From Streptococcus vicugnae (lineage in GTDB: Bacteria; Bacillota; Bacilli; Lactobacillales; Streptococcaceae), in assembly GCF_016461705.1 (NCBI RefSeq), contig NZ_JAEMHW010000001.1, positions 496,001 to 560,000 on the forward strand: a DNA stretch of 64,000 nt. The letters are read 5' to 3'. Positions 53,887-64,000 of this stretch are shown in pieces. Made by a program: the position numbers and the translations under genes. The first letter of the stretch is position 1. Each line of letters begins with the position of its first letter. The notes below the pieces were generated by a model, which was given only the letters and a program-made list of their open reading frames with translations, made no database searches and was not told the DNA's origin.

Positions 53887-55535
53887 TTATGAAATGTTAG
53901 TAACATCTGTGTTCCAATATTTTCCTGACTTCTGACTTGGATAGTAGCCTCATGAAGTTTTAAAGCATGTTTGACAATAGACAAACCAAGACCAGTTCCA
54001 CCAACTTTTCTTGAGCGACTTTTATCAACACGATAGAAGCGTTCAAAAATCCGTTCTTGTTCTTCTTTTGGAATGCCAAGACCAGTATCCTTAATAGCTA
54101 AGAAAACGTATTTTTCATCCGATGTTATTGTAACTTCGACGCTTCCTTTATCACGGTTATAAGTAATGGCATTATCGCAGAGATTGTACAAAACTGAGTG
54201 AATCAAAGCAGGATTTCCTAGCATCATGGTTGGCTGACCTGTTAAGTGTAAATGGATCTGTCTCTGACTAGCTTTGGTAGCCAAACTATCAAGAACATTT
54301 TTAGCAATTGCATAGATGTCCAATGTTTCCATAGGTACCTGATCAGTCTCATCCAAATGTGAAAGATTGATAATATCTTCAACTAGTTGAACCATGCGCT
54401 TAGATTCTTTGTAAATTTTGCCTGCAAAATAAGGAGCATCCTCACTTGAAACCATTCCATTAACCAGCATCTCTGAGTATCCCGAGATAACATGTAAAGG
54501 TGTCTTTAATTCATGTGAGACATTAGCCGTAAATTCATGACGCAGCTGTTCAATTTGTAATTGTTCTGTCACATCAAATAAAAGAATGACCAAACCTGTC
54601 ACATGACCATCAAATAAAATCGGGCGAATCAGAACTTTATAACTCTCCTTATCAAACTGAATGATTCCCTCTTGTTTTTGACCAGCTAGACCTGATTTTA
54701 ACCATTTATGAAACGACAAGTCTCTCGTAATTTGTAAGATGTCTTTTCCAAGACAAGTTTGATCTGTCTGAAAAAGTTGTTGCGCCGCGTCATTAATACT
54801 AATCACCTGACACTTAGCATCCAACAAAATAATACCTTCTTTAATTTTTGAAATGATGGTATCAAATTCTTCTTTTTTCTGGTTTAACAAGGCTTCTTGC
54901 TTACTCAATGCTTTTTGATGATGAGCAATTCGTCTTAACAAAGGAGAAATTTCATCATAAGCTTCATTTTGCAGTGGCTGATCTAAATCTAAATCATTTA
55001 GAGGAGCCACAATACGTTTGGCAGTATATCGCGCAACCCAGATTGATAAAGCAATAGCTAATATGATAATCAAGGCAAATGGTTGAAACATGCGAATATA
55101 CAGTAATAATAAGCTGTGCTGTGTCACTGATAATCGGATAACCGTTCCGTCATCAAGACGCTGTGCTAAATACAAGGACTTAGTTGTTAAAGTAGATGAA
55201 TAGCGCGTGCTTTCTCCATAACCTTCAGCCAAGGCTTCCTTGAATTCTTTCCGATTGGCATGATTATCCATCTTCTTTGCATTAGACTGACTATCATAAA
55301 GAACATCTCCTTTATGGTCAATCCAAGTCATTCGAACTCCTGATACCTTAAGGTGATTAAAATAGCTTTTTCCCTCAAGATTAACCCCTTGGGCAACTAA
55401 GGACGTCTCTGTCTGAAGTTGTTCTTTTTGTACTTGGGCAAAATAGCTATAGAGAACCCCCATAATCAGCATAATTGCTAAAAAGAGAATTCCCAAAGTT
55501 ACCATAAGCGTCGAACGAAAAATCTTCTTAACCAT
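53883..55535 (-). CDS. phoR: Sensor histidine kinase PhoR
   Basis: 550 residues from the ATG at 55535, overlapping the phoP stop by 8 bases. Two membrane helices (about 10-30 and 148-170) flank an extracellular sensor, then a PAS domain (about 225-330), the phospho-acceptor His in ANVSHELKTPLH near 346, and the ATPase with N, G1 and G2 boxes (LYNLCDNAITYN, DTGLGIP, GTGLGLSIV). Located after phoU, so it probably senses phosphate status with the Pst transporter and PhoU. Confidence 0.92.
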   Translation of the reverse strand: MVKKIFRSTLMVTLGILFLAIMLIMGVLYSYFAQVQKEQLQTETSLVAQGVNLEGKSYFNHLKVSGVRMTWIDHKGDVLYDSQSNAKKMDNHANRKEFKEALAEGYGESTRYSSTLTTKSLYLAQRLDDGTVIRLSVTQHSLLLLYIRMFQPFALIIILAIALSIWVARYTAKRIVAPLNDLDLDQPLQNEAYDEISPLLRRIAHHQKALSKQEALLNQKKEEFDTIISKIKEGIILLDAKCQVISINDAAQQLFQTDQTCLGKDILQITRDLSFHKWLKSGLAGQKQEGIIQFDKESYKVLIRPILFDGHVTGLVILLFDVTEQLQIEQLRHEFTANVSHELKTPLHVISGYSEMLVNGMVSSEDAPYFAGKIYKESKRMVQLVEDIINLSHLDETDQVPMETLDIYAIAKNVLDSLATKASQRQIHLHLTGQPTMMLGNPALIHSVLYNLCDNAITYNRDKGSVEVTITSDEKYVFLAIKDTGLGIPKEEQERIFERFYRVDKSRSRKVGGTGLGLSIVKHALKLHEATIQVRSQENIGTQMLLTFHK

Positions 55536-56205
55536 TGTCATCCTCCAGGCGATAACCGACACCACGAATCGTTTGAATATAATGGCTAGCATCACCAAGT
55601 TTTGTTCGAAGCGTTCCAATATGGACATCCACAGTTCTCGTTTCACCTAAAAAATCATCTCCCCAGACTTGTTTAAGTAGATCTTGTCTGGTAAATACAC
55701 GATTGGGATTTTTCAGCAAAAGAGCAAGAAGTTCAAACTCTTTCAGAGTTAAATGAATCACTTGATTATCTTTTTTAACAATATAATTTTCCACATCTAG
55801 TGATAAATTTCCAAGCTGTAGTTGCTTAGGAGCAGGTGCTTTTTGACTTCGACGCAAAACAGCCTTAATTCGTGAAATCATCTCCATCATGCCAAAAGGC
55901 TTGACAAGGTAATCATCGGCTCCCATATCTAGCCCTTTTACCTTGTCGTATTCCGTTCCTTTGGCTGTTGCCATAATGACTGGAATATCTGCAGTCATAG
56001 GTGTCCCTTCTAGCTTTTCTAAAATGGCTAAACCATCACTTCCAGGCAACATAATATCTAATAAAACCAAATCAGGCTTTTGACTAGACACGGCTTGCCA
56101 AAAGTCATCAGCGTTTGGAAAGCCAAGAGCTTCAAAACCAGCTGTTTTTAAAGTATAGAGCATCAATTCACGGATATCATCATCGTCTTCAACACAGTAA
56201 ATCAT
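55528..56205 (-). CDS. phoP: Response regulator PhoP
   Basis: 225 residues. Receiver domain with the acidic pocket EDDDD (about 5-9), phospho-acceptor Asp in LVLLDIMLPG (about 51) and Lys in YLVKPFGM (about 105), then an OmpR-type winged helix ending RGVGYRLEDD. Likely activates pstS by binding the TTTACA direct repeat. Its ATG overlaps the phoU stop (ATGA). Confidence 0.93.
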   Translation of the reverse strand: MIYCVEDDDDIRELMLYTLKTAGFEALGFPNADDFWQAVSSQKPDLVLLDIMLPGSDGLAILEKLEGTPMTADIPVIMATAKGTEYDKVKGLDMGADDYLVKPFGMMEMISRIKAVLRRSQKAPAPKQLQLGNLSLDVENYIVKKDNQVIHLTLKEFELLALLLKNPNRVFTRQDLLKQVWGDDFLGETRTVDVHIGTLRTKLGDASHYIQTIRGVGYRLEDDNG

Positions 56206-56855
56206 ATGTCATCTCCATCTAATTGCCCAGTAATGGAAAAAATCACCCATTTGGCAATATTAACCGTATGGTCACCGATACGTTCAATGTATTTAGCTAC
56301 CATCAAGACATCAATAGCATGCTCGCCATCAACATCTTTGCCTGAAAAATATGTCATCAAATTTACCTTTATTGTATCAAAATCTTGGTCAACTGTATTG
56401 TCGTAACGAACAACCTGATTTGCCATCTCTTCATTGTCGTATACAAAGGCATCAATACTGGTTGTTACCATACCTACAACATGGCCGACCATTTTTTGCA
56501 AATACTCTAACTCTGGTCCAGGTTGAATGTGACCTTGATTCACAATTTCACCAATTTCTGCAGCTTGCGCTCCAATACGTTTCATGTCATAAACCATCTT
56601 CAATGCTGCTGAAACTCGCCTTAAATCTTTAGCAACAGGCTGTTGACATAAGAGTAATTTCAAACACTGCTCCTCAATATCACGCTCAAGCCGTTCAATT
56701 TTCTGGTAGGTTTTAACCACATTATTAACTAAATATGAATCATCTTTCTTCAAAAATTGAACTGATTTTGAAATGACATCCTCACACAAGGCTCCCATCA
56801 GGATGACATTTTTCGTTAGCTCTTGCAGCTGATTTTCAAATGTTGACCGAATCAT
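56202..56855 (-). CDS. phoU: Phosphate regulator PhoU
   Basis: 217 residues forming two repeats of three helices, with the metal-site motifs (D/E-x-x-x-D type) in [17 protein letters not shown] near 81 and [17 protein letters not shown] near 185. Links Pst transport to the PhoR sensor and prevents toxic phosphate uptake. ATGA overlap with the pstB stop. Confidence 0.93.
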   Translation of the reverse strand: MIRSTFENQLQELTKNVILMGALCEDVISKSVQFLKKDDSYLVNNVVKTYQKIERLERDIEEQCLKLLLCQQPVAKDLRRVSAALKMVYDMKRIGAQAAEIGEIVNQGHIQPGPELEYLQKMVGHVVGMVTTSIDAFVYDNEEMANQVVRYDNTVDQDFDTIKVNLMTYFSGKDVDGEHAIDVLMVAKYIERIGDHTVNIAKWVIFSITGQLDGDDI

Positions 56856-57601
56856 CCAAATCTCCCTGTAATATAATTTTCTGTTCTTTCATCTTGCGGC
56901 AGTGAAAAGAGCTGGCTTGTTTGATTACACTCAACCAACTCCCCCATGAGAAAGAAAGCTGTCTTATCTGAAATTCTCACTGCTTGTTGCATATTATGAG
57001 TTACCATGACAATGCTATATTTTTCTTTTAAAGCAATCACCAAATCTTCGATTTTTGACGTTGATATAGGATCCAATGCACTAGTTGGTTCATCCATCAA
57101 TAAAACTTCTGGCTCAATAGCTAAAGCACGCGCAATGCAGAGACGTTGTTGTTGACCACCCGATAAACCCATAGCCGATTTCGTCAAACGATCTTTGACC
57201 TCATCCCAAAGTGCTGCTTGTTTTAAAGAACGTTCAACAATTTCATCTAGTTGAGCCTTCGCGTGAATCCCATGTGTTCTCGGTCCAAAGGCAATATTGT
57301 CGTAAATGCTCATTGGAAATGGATTTGGCTTTTGAAATACCATACCAACTTTTTTACGTAATCTGTTGATATCAATATCTTGATAAATGTCTTCATCATC
57401 TAGAATCACTTTCCCAGTGATACGACAATCTTTAACCAAATCATTCATGCGATTCAAACTTTTTAACAAGGTGGATTTTCCACACCCTGACGGCCCAATA
57501 AAAGCTGTGATTCCATTTGCTGGAATTTCTAAATCAATCGATTTTAACGCGTGAAAATCACCATAATATAAATCTAAATTATCAACAATTAACTTACTCA
57601 T
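56852..57601 (-). CDS. pstB: Phosphate ABC transporter ATPase PstB
   Basis: 249 residues from the ATG at 57601. Walker [10 protein letters not shown] near 35, signature [15 protein letters not shown] near 144, Walker [13 protein letters not shown] near 165. Energises the PstCA channel. Overlaps pstA by 8 bases. Confidence 0.97.
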   Translation of the reverse strand: MSKLIVDNLDLYYGDFHALKSIDLEIPANGITAFIGPSGCGKSTLLKSLNRMNDLVKDCRITGKVILDDEDIYQDIDINRLRKKVGMVFQKPNPFPMSIYDNIAFGPRTHGIHAKAQLDEIVERSLKQAALWDEVKDRLTKSAMGLSGGQQQRLCIARALAIEPEVLLMDEPTSALDPISTSKIEDLVIALKEKYSIVMVTHNMQQAVRISDKTAFFLMGELVECNQTSQLFSLPQDERTENYITGRFG

Positions 57602-58472
57602 CACTCATCTCACTTCCTAGACATCTAGCCACAAAACCAGATAAAACATTAATACCAATGACTAATACCAAGAGAACTACTGCTGTTGCATAAGTCTGAT
57701 TAAGATATAAGCCCTCACCAGATATCGCATACATATGAACTGCTAAAGTTCTAGAGGAACTAAAGACACTTCTTGTTACTTCCGCAACAGTTCCAGCTGT
57801 AAAAATAAGAGCCGCAGATTCTCCGATAATACGGCCAATTGCTAAAATAACCCCTGAGAAAATACCCGGTATTGCACTTGGTAAAACTATTCTAAAAATT
57901 GTCCGTAATTTTCCAGCACCTAAAGCAAAGGCTCCTTCTCGGTACCCATCAGGAACAGATAGTAAAGCTTCTTCCGTTGTACGCATGATTAGGGGAAGAA
58001 TCATAATACTTAACGTAATACCACCTGATAACAAAGAAAGACCAAAATGCGCATACTTAACAAAGAAAAGTGCCCCAAACAAACCATAAATAATCGATGG
58101 AATTCCTGAAAGTGTTTCGGTAGCAATCCTAATAATTGAAACTAATGGATTATCCCTTCTAGCGTATTCCGTTAGGTAAATAGAAGCACCAATTCCAATC
58201 GGAACAGCAATCAAAAGGGTCAATAGCGTTATCGACAAGGTATTAATCAAAGCTGGTAATAGAGAAACATTTTCTGTCGTATAAGTTAAAGCAAATAAGC
58301 CCTTACTAAGATGAGGTGCCCCCTTAACTAGAATATAAATGACAATAAAAGTGATAACTAAAAAACTTAAGAAGGCTGCCAAATACACCACGCAAAATAA
58401 AATCATCGACAGAGGATCTTTTTTACGAGAGTCAATCTTTTGTTTGATATTTCTCTGATTAATATTTTTCAT
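57594..58472 (-). CDS. pstA: Phosphate ABC transporter permease PstA
   Basis: 292 residues from the ATG at 58472 (AGAGGATTAG upstream), one base after the pstC stop. Six membrane helices, with the EAA-type loop [20 protein letters not shown] near 180 that contacts PstB. Confidence 0.95.
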   Translation of the reverse strand: MKNINQRNIKQKIDSRKKDPLSMILFCVVYLAAFLSFLVITFIVIYILVKGAPHLSKGLFALTYTTENVSLLPALINTLSITLLTLLIAVPIGIGASIYLTEYARRDNPLVSIIRIATETLSGIPSIIYGLFGALFFVKYAHFGLSLLSGGITLSIMILPLIMRTTEEALLSVPDGYREGAFALGAGKLRTIFRIVLPSAIPGIFSGVILAIGRIIGESAALIFTAGTVAEVTRSVFSSSRTLAVHMYAISGEGLYLNQTYATAVVLLVLVIGINVLSGFVARCLGSEMSDE

Positions 58473-58473
58473 A

Positions 58474-59319
58474 CTAATCCTCTTTCCGTAATAATGAAAA
58501 AGCAATGTTAACAATCAAGACAAACAGAAACAAAATAACAGCCGTTCCAATCAAAGCTTGCCTATGAAGTCCTGATGAATACCCCATTTCCATAACAATA
58601 TTTGTTGTTAGTGTTCGAACCCCTGAGGTTAATGAGCTTGGTAAAATCGCCTGATTACCTGCTACCATAATAACAGCCATAGTCTCTCCAACAGCGCGAC
58701 CAAGTCCGAGAATAACGGACGCCAAGATGCCGCGTTTGGCAGCAGGAAGTACCACAAAAAATATACTTCTTTCATGAGAAGCTCCCAGAGCTAATCCTCC
58801 CTCATAATAAGAGTTGGGCACCGCACGAATGGCTGACTCCGACACACTAACTATAGTTGGCAAAATCATTATTCCCAAAAGAATCGATGCCGTTAGTACC
58901 CCCATACCATAGCCACCAATGTAATTACGCACAAAGGGGACAAGGACAACTAAACCAAAGAAACCATAAACAACCGACGGAATTCCTGCCATTAAATTAA
59001 TAGCTGACTTCAAAAGCTTATAAAGAACAGGTGGACAAAATTTTGCCATAAAAACTGCCGTAAAGATACCAATCGGAACCCCTATGACTAAAGCTCCCAG
59101 CGTCACATAAAGAGACCCAACAATCATTGGTAAAATGCCAAATTCATTACTTGATGGGCGCCAAATTTCTCCCAGAAGAAAATTTTTAATGCCAATTTCT
59201 TTAATAGCAGGCAGTCCATTTGCCAACAAGAAAATGCATATCAATAAAACTGAAACGATTGAAATACAGGCTGTTAAAAAGAATAGCCCCTGCATGATTT
59301 TTTCTTTTTTGTGATTCAT
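58474..59319 (-). CDS. pstC: Phosphate ABC transporter permease PstC
   Basis: 281 residues, six membrane helices; EAA-type loop NSYYEGGLALGASHERSIFF near 172. Pairs with PstA. AGAGGATG precedes the ATG; 9 bases after pstS. Confidence 0.95.
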   Translation of the reverse strand: MNHKKEKIMQGLFFLTACISIVSVLLICIFLLANGLPAIKEIGIKNFLLGEIWRPSSNEFGILPMIVGSLYVTLGALVIGVPIGIFTAVFMAKFCPPVLYKLLKSAINLMAGIPSVVYGFFGLVVLVPFVRNYIGGYGMGVLTASILLGIMILPTIVSVSESAIRAVPNSYYEGGLALGASHERSIFFVVLPAAKRGILASVILGLGRAVGETMAVIMVAGNQAILPSSLTSGVRTLTTNIVMEMGYSSGLHRQALIGTAVILFLFVLIVNIAFSLLRKED

Positions 59320-59328
59320 GACATCCTC

Positions 59329-60210
59329 TTAATCAGTCAAGTCTTTCCAGTCTGTTATTTTGCCAGAAAAGATATCTTTTACCTGTTGGCTGGTCAAATT
59401 TTCTACCTCATTAGCCTTATTGACAACAAGTGCAATGCCATCCATTGCAATAACAGTTGATGAAACACCTTTTGCTTTTTCAGCTTCCTCTAATTCACGA
59501 GAAGCCATACCAATATCCGATGTTCCATCAATAGTGTCAGTGATACCGGTTGATGAGTCACTTTGTTGAATATCGACTTTAACACCTGTATTAACTTTGC
59601 CATAAGCTTCTTTCAATTTTTCCATAACTGGAGTTACCGAACTAGATCCAGAAACCACTACTTTTCCAGTAGTCACACTTGTTTGATAAGGCTCTTTTTG
59701 CTCAAGAGGAATATAGCCATTATCCTTAACAATCTTTTGACCATCACTACTTAAGATATAAGCCATGAAATCCTTTGCTGACTTACTGATTTCTGATTTT
59801 GTCACAATATTAAATGGACGAGAAATCTTATAAGAACCATCCTTAATTGTCTCAACACTAGCTTTTTGGCCATCGATATTCAAAACTTTGACACTGTCAT
59901 TAAGAGCACCTAGTGATGCATAGCTAATTGCTGACTTATCTCCGGCAACAGTCGTTAATGTGACCGATGTTGAGTTTGTTACGATAGCACTTGATGTAGT
60001 CATATCAACTGTATCGCCTTTACTATTTTTTCCTTTTAAATCAAAAAGCTCAACAAAAGCACCGCGTGTTCCTGATCCTTCTTCACGAGAGACAACATTA
60101 ATCTGCCCCATTCCTGACTCAGTTTTAGATGATTTTCCACAAGCAGATAAGACTGAACCTACTCCCAAACTAAGTAGAGCTAAACCGGCTAACATTTTCC
60201 ATTTTTTCAT
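59329..60210 (-). CDS. pstS: Phosphate-binding lipoprotein PstS, circularly permuted
   Basis: 293 residues from the ATG at 60210 (AAAGGAGAAAG upstream). Signal peptide and lipobox LSAC. The mature protein starts with the part that is normally C-terminal (GQINVVSREEGSGTRGAF) and only later (about residue 180) has the usual N-terminal part VVVSGSSSVTPVMEKLKEAY with phosphate-binding SGSSS, then SDIGMASREL; it ends KITDWKDLTD. The order of the two lobes is thus permuted, as I recall for one pneumococcal PstS. First gene of the seven-gene operon. Confidence 0.92.
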   Translation of the reverse strand: MKKWKMLAGLALLSLGVGSVLSACGKSSKTESGMGQINVVSREEGSGTRGAFVELFDLKGKNSKGDTVDMTTSSAIVTNSTSVTLTTVAGDKSAISYASLGALNDSVKVLNIDGQKASVETIKDGSYKISRPFNIVTKSEISKSAKDFMAYILSSDGQKIVKDNGYIPLEQKEPYQTSVTTGKVVVSGSSSVTPVMEKLKEAYGKVNTGVKVDIQQSDSSTGITDTIDGTSDIGMASRELEEAEKAKGVSSTVIAMDGIALVVNKANEVENLTSQQVKDIFSGKITDWKDLTD

Positions 60211-60241
60211 GGCTTTCTCCTTTAACATCTTTATAGTCGTC

Positions 60242-60247
60242 ATTATA
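60242..60247 (-). promoter_or_regulatory. pstS -10 box
   Basis: Minus strand TATAAT, 32 bases before the start codon. No consensus -35, as expected of an activated promoter. Confidence 0.6.
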
Positions 60248-60279
60248 AGCAGTTAATATCAAATCCATTACCTGTTTTT

Positions 60280-60296
60280 TGTAAAGTTTTTGTAAA
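60280..60296 (-). promoter_or_regulatory. Pho-box-like direct repeat
   Basis: Minus strand TTTACA-5-TTTACA with 11-bp period (60280-60285 and 60291-60296), about 45 to 60 bases upstream of the start point. Same period as the PhoP box of Bacillus. Confidence 0.6.
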
Positions 60297-60450
60297 ATCC
60301 TCTCTTATCAGACCAAAAACAATAATCATAACCCTAACTCCAAACTTTAAGTTCTATAGGAAAGATGCTATAATATTAATATCTTTTTCAAGATAAATTT
60401 CCAAATTAATAAAGGCTCAACCCCTTGCTACGAAAGGAATCTAGATTATT

Positions 60451-60750
60451 ATGATGAACATGCAAAACATGATGCGCCAAGCTCAAAAACTCCAAAAACA
60501 AATGGAGAAAAAACAAGCTGAATTGGCTAGCACTACTTTTACTGGAAAATCAGCCCAAGAACTTGTTGTTGCTGAATTTACAGGTGATAAAAAATTGGTA
60601 AACATCACATTTAAGGATGCTATTGTTGATCCAGACGATATTGAAACACTTCAAGACATGACAACACAAGCTATCAACGATGCTCTTTCTCAAGTTGATG
60701 CTGCTACTCAAAAAACACTTGGCGCTTTTGCAGGAAAATTACCATTCTAA
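60451..60750 (+). CDS. YbaB/EbfC nucleoid-associated protein
   Basis: 99 residues. N-terminal [20 protein letters not shown] helix, then the small sheet with [14 protein letters not shown] and a C-terminal helix. Dimeric DNA-binding protein of the YbaB family, often linked to recombination genes. AAAGGAATC precedes the ATG and extended -10 TGCTATAAT lies near 60367-60375. An in-frame ATG one codon later is possible. Confidence 0.93.
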   Translation: MMNMQNMMRQAQKLQKQMEKKQAELASTTFTGKSAQELVVAEFTGDKKLVNITFKDAIVDPDDIETLQDMTTQAINDALSQVDAATQKTLGAFAGKLPF

Positions 60751-60761
60751 TAATGCCAGAC

Positions 60762-60797
60762 AAAAAAGCTCGAACCAATCGGTTCGAGCTTTTTATT
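60762..60797. terminator. Bidirectional terminator after ybaB
   Basis: Stem AAAAGCTCGAACC/GGTTCGAGCTTTT, 4-base loop, T tract; its far end overlaps the last codons of the MerR gene. Confidence 0.9.
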
Positions 60798-61512
60798 TAC
60801 TTGCAACTTCTAAACAATAAGATTTTTCATGACAATGTGGACAAGTGAGCTTTCTTGTCTTAGGTGTGTGCGCTGCAAAGAAAAATGTCTGAAAATTTGG
60901 TTGAAAGCAATGATGACAATTTGGGCAAACATAAGCTACATTTTGAGAGTATTTCCTAGCAAACCAGATGGCAAAGGGAGCTATGATAATTTCAGCAAGC
61001 AGATAAATCCAAAAATTCCTTGCCACAAGTGCCCATACTATGCTTCCCACTTGAAGGATAATTAAAGGCAAAAAGATGAAAAACATCTTCCGATGGACCT
61101 TTTTCAAAGATAATTGATTTTTCATGGTAAGAGAAATGTCTGATAAAAATTCTAATGACTGGCCAGATTGACTTTTCACATTGTCAAGCAAGTTGACAGC
61201 AGTGTCAAGCCTCTCTTTCTTGTCAGCTAGTTCTTGCTTTATCTCACGAATATGCTCAGCAAGCAATAACTCTAAAACCTGCTTAGCATTATCTTCAACA
61301 AAGAGACGTTTAATCTGTTCAATTGAAAAATCCAAATCTCGCAAGAAACAAATCATTCGCAAACGTTCCAAATCACTCTCAGTGTAAATTCGACGACCAC
61401 CTTCTGTCAATTGAGAAGGAACCAAAATACCGCGTTTGTCATAATATTGCACTGTACGAACTGAAACACCAGCCAACTTTGCCAAATCACCGGTGCTATA
61501 AGTCTGAGACAT
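60793..61512 (-). CDS. MerR regulator with membrane helices and zinc ribbon
   Basis: 239 residues from the ATG at 61512 (AAAGGA upstream). N-terminal MerR winged helix STGDLAKLAGVSVRTVQYYD (about 5-24), coiled coil (about 75-130), two hydrophobic segments (about 143-163 and 167-184), then a four-Cys zinc ribbon CPNCHHC...CPHCHEKSYC. So the regulator appears to be membrane-anchored between its DNA-binding and zinc parts. Signal unknown; metal or redox sensing is inference from the ribbon. Single gene. Confidence 0.8.
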   Translation of the reverse strand: MSQTYSTGDLAKLAGVSVRTVQYYDKRGILVPSQLTEGGRRIYTESDLERLRMICFLRDLDFSIEQIKRLFVEDNAKQVLELLLAEHIREIKQELADKKERLDTAVNLLDNVKSQSGQSLEFLSDISLTMKNQLSLKKVHRKMFFIFLPLIILQVGSIVWALVARNFWIYLLAEIIIAPFAIWFARKYSQNVAYVCPNCHHCFQPNFQTFFFAAHTPKTRKLTCPHCHEKSYCLEVASK

Positions 61513-61536
61513 TCCTTTCACCTCCTTTCTGCCCTC

Positions 61537-61567
61537 ATTATAGGACATGACCTAAGGTTACATGCAA
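61537..61567 (-). promoter_or_regulatory. MerR-type promoter with 19-bp spacer
   Basis: Minus strand -35 TTGCAT (61562-61567), 19-bp spacer, -10 TATAAT (61537-61542). The spacer holds the dyad ACCT-T-AGGT, the classic arrangement of promoters that MerR proteins untwist. Suggests autoregulation. Confidence 0.7.
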
Positions 61568-61615
61568 GGGGTTACCCTAGATGATTTTTTATTTTTTTGA
61601 AAAATAGCAGAGCTA

Positions 61616-62203
61616 TCAGCTAAAAAAGCCACCCAAAGTTGCAAAAGGATTATCGCCATGCTCTTCTTCTTGCTGATTCAGATAAGACTTGTTCTCATCA
61701 AATTCCATAAATTTTTCATAGACGAGTGCTGTCATTCGAGCATCTTCTAAAGAATTATGTCCATGTCCAGAGATGCCTAAAAAATCAGCAACGCTTGTCA
61801 ACTTAAGATTTGCAATTCCATTCAAATCAGAACTACGACGTTCATAAGCTTCATCATACAAGTCAACCTTGTAAAGCTCTGTCAAGTCTAAATCATTCTC
61901 AGCTAAAAGTGGCAAGTCAGATTTCAAGGCATTATAACCAACTAGAGCTGTCTCTCCTACGAAATCTTTAAAATCTGCCAAGACTTTATCTAATTTTGGA
62001 GCATTTGCAATTTTTTCTGATGTAATCCCTGTTAAACCATTAATAAAAGATTGCAAAGGCACATCTGTGTAAACATAAGTGTCAAAGTTGTCAACTTCTT
62101 CACCATCTCGAAATTTTACAGCAGAAACTTGAATAATATGGCTAATTTCAGCAACTGTATTAAATTCCAAGTCAAAAGCAATGTACTCAGATAGCTTTTT
62201 CAT
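61616..62203 (-). CDS. DEDDh 3-prime exonuclease (DNA polymerase III epsilon-like)
   Basis: 195 residues. Exo I FDLEFN (about 10-15), Exo II region near 92 (YNALKSDLPLL), Exo III with His in HGHNSLEDARMTA near 148. Family removes nucleotides from 3-prime ends of DNA or RNA. A C-terminal acidic tail of about 25 residues ends PFATLGGFFS. GGGAG precedes the ATG. Confidence 0.85.
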   Translation of the reverse strand: MKKLSEYIAFDLEFNTVAEISHIIQVSAVKFRDGEEVDNFDTYVYTDVPLQSFINGLTGITSEKIANAPKLDKVLADFKDFVGETALVGYNALKSDLPLLAENDLDLTELYKVDLYDEAYERRSSDLNGIANLKLTSVADFLGISGHGHNSLEDARMTALVYEKFMEFDENKSYLNQQEEEHGDNPFATLGGFFS

Positions 62204-62242
62204 GATTTCTCCCTTATATCTTTAATCTTATTTCTTCTTTTT

Positions 62243-62275
62243 TATAAAATAAAGCTGGAACTTTCGTCCCAGCCT
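62243..62275 (-). terminator. rocS terminator
   Basis: Minus strand GCTGGGAC/GTTCCAGC stem with TTTATTTTAT tail. Confidence 0.7.
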
Positions 62276-62284
62276 CCGACTTCC

Positions 62285-62827
62285 TTATTTTTTACCAAAA
62301 AGACGCGCAAACAATCCCTTCGGAGCAGCTGCTTCTTCCTGTTCTTGAATTGCTTCTTCAGTTTTTGTTTGAATCTCTTCAAATTCAGCTTTAGCTTCAT
62401 TAAGTTCAAGTTGAAGACGTTTGCTATCTTCCATAGCAGCAAGTGTCAACTGTTGTTGTTGATCTAATTGCTTGTCTTTTTCACCAATTTGGACATCTTT
62501 AACACGAAGTTGCTCATCTTTTGAAGCCAATTGTTTATCTTTGGCTTTTAGTTGTTCATACAGACGAGTGATTTCTGTATTTTTTTCATCAACTAGAATT
62601 TCCAAAAGTTCACGTTGTTTTGTTTCTTCATCAATTGGATCATCTTCAAAGATAGTTTTTTTATAAATTTCTTCAAGTTTAATCAAGCCGCTACGATTAA
62701 CTACCGTAACACCCTTTTCATTTTTATCAACATCTTCTTCCGGCAGATTCTTAACACGATTATTAACCGCTTGACGGCTAACACCCAGAATCTCAGCCAA
62801 TTCACTAACTGTTTTCTCGATTGCCAT
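62285..62827 (-). CDS. rocS: RocS-like chromosome segregation protein
   Basis: 180 residues from the ATG at 62827 (AGAGGA upstream). N-terminal helix-turn-helix KTVSELAEILGVSRQAVNNR (about 5-24), long coiled coil with KDKQLASKDEQLRVKD heptads (about 85-165) and a C-terminal amphipathic LFARLFGKK that could bind the membrane. This is the layout of pneumococcal RocS, which links chromosome segregation to division; DUF536 family. Confidence 0.75.
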   Translation of the reverse strand: MAIEKTVSELAEILGVSRQAVNNRVKNLPEEDVDKNEKGVTVVNRSGLIKLEEIYKKTIFEDDPIDEETKQRELLEILVDEKNTEITRLYEQLKAKDKQLASKDEQLRVKDVQIGEKDKQLDQQQQLTLAAMEDSKRLQLELNEAKAEFEEIQTKTEEAIQEQEEAAAPKGLFARLFGKK

Positions 62828-62861
62828 AATATCCTCTTTTACATTGAAATTACTTATGAAA

Positions 62862-62890
62862 AGGATAACACATGAACTAATGATTGTCAA
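62862..62890 (-). promoter_or_regulatory. rocS promoter
   Basis: Minus strand -35 TTGACA (62885-62890), 17-bp spacer, -10 TATCCT (62862-62867). Confidence 0.55.
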
Positions 62891-63014
62891 TTTTTAACCA
62901 GTTAATTGACTGCTTCAAGCCTGAATTGATAGGCTTTTTTTCGCAATCGTGTCAACTTTCTGTCATTTTCTGTAAACTTACTTCCTTATTTCAAAAATAT
63001 CTACTGTCATTTGA

Positions 63015-64000
<986 letters not shown>

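Overview
The window is low-GC Firmicute DNA and by protein content a Streptococcus. Streptococcal markers include the efp, rpsF-ssb-rpsR, rnhC-lepB-recD2, glpF-pepX and pst-pho blocks, CppA, a RocS-like HTH/coiled-coil protein and a streptococcal pyruvate formate-lyase. A full nadABC set and a hydroxycinnamate-reductase-like gene pair point to a gut or plant-associated species, most likely of the S. bovis/S. equinus complex; that species call is inference. No rRNA, tRNA or CRISPR array was seen.

Layout. 0-9.9 kb: efp, a decayed small membrane-protein gene, comEB, an Xaa-Pro peptidase, a palindromic repeat, a frameshifted MATE transporter, uvrA, corA with a structured leader and a leader ORF, and a DUF1129 gene. 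9.9-12.8 kb: an operon of DUF2975 protein, HTH regulator and lipoprotein with twin operators, then rpsF-ssb-rpsR and a 54-residue protein. 13.3-14.2 kb: the most unusual part, a single transcription unit of six tiny genes. Each encodes a 10-32 residue peptide with the motif RYKNGD; it has its own consensus promoter and terminator. 14.2-19.9 kb: mutY, the flavin reductase pair, a YjdF homologue with a candidate riboswitch, and a secreted thioredoxin-like protein. 20-28.6 kb: a type I restriction-modification island (hsdM, rhuM, hsdS, hsdS fragment, PrrC-like anticodon nuclease, hsdR). 28.7-34.8 kb: alcohol dehydrogenase, thioredoxin, PAP2 phosphatase, and divergent nadBC/nadA with operators on both promoters. 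34.8-47.3 kb: mutS2, cvpA, zapA, rnhC, lepB, recD2, a membrane protein, dinB, pflB and a GNAT acetyltransferase. 47.3-53.9 kb: stress protein, serine hydrolase, cppA, an IS200-type element, glpF and pepX. 53.9-60.3 kb: a seven-gene phosphate operon pstSCAB-phoU-phoP-phoR with a Pho-box-like direct repeat. 60.4-64 kb: ybaB, a MerR/zinc-ribbon membrane protein, an exonuclease, rocS and a truncated flavoprotein gene.

Two patterns cut across the window. Five genes (mutY, mutS2, rnhC, the GNAT gene and the last flavoprotein) have a -10 hexamer exactly six bases before the ATG and no Shine-Dalgarno sequence, so they are candidates for leaderless mRNAs. One of them, the GNAT gene, also has its stop codon beyond its terminator hairpin, which predicts a stop-less mRNA. 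The restriction island carries both a specificity-changing repeat in hsdS and a PrrC-like guard nuclease, so it looks like a layered phage-defence locus.
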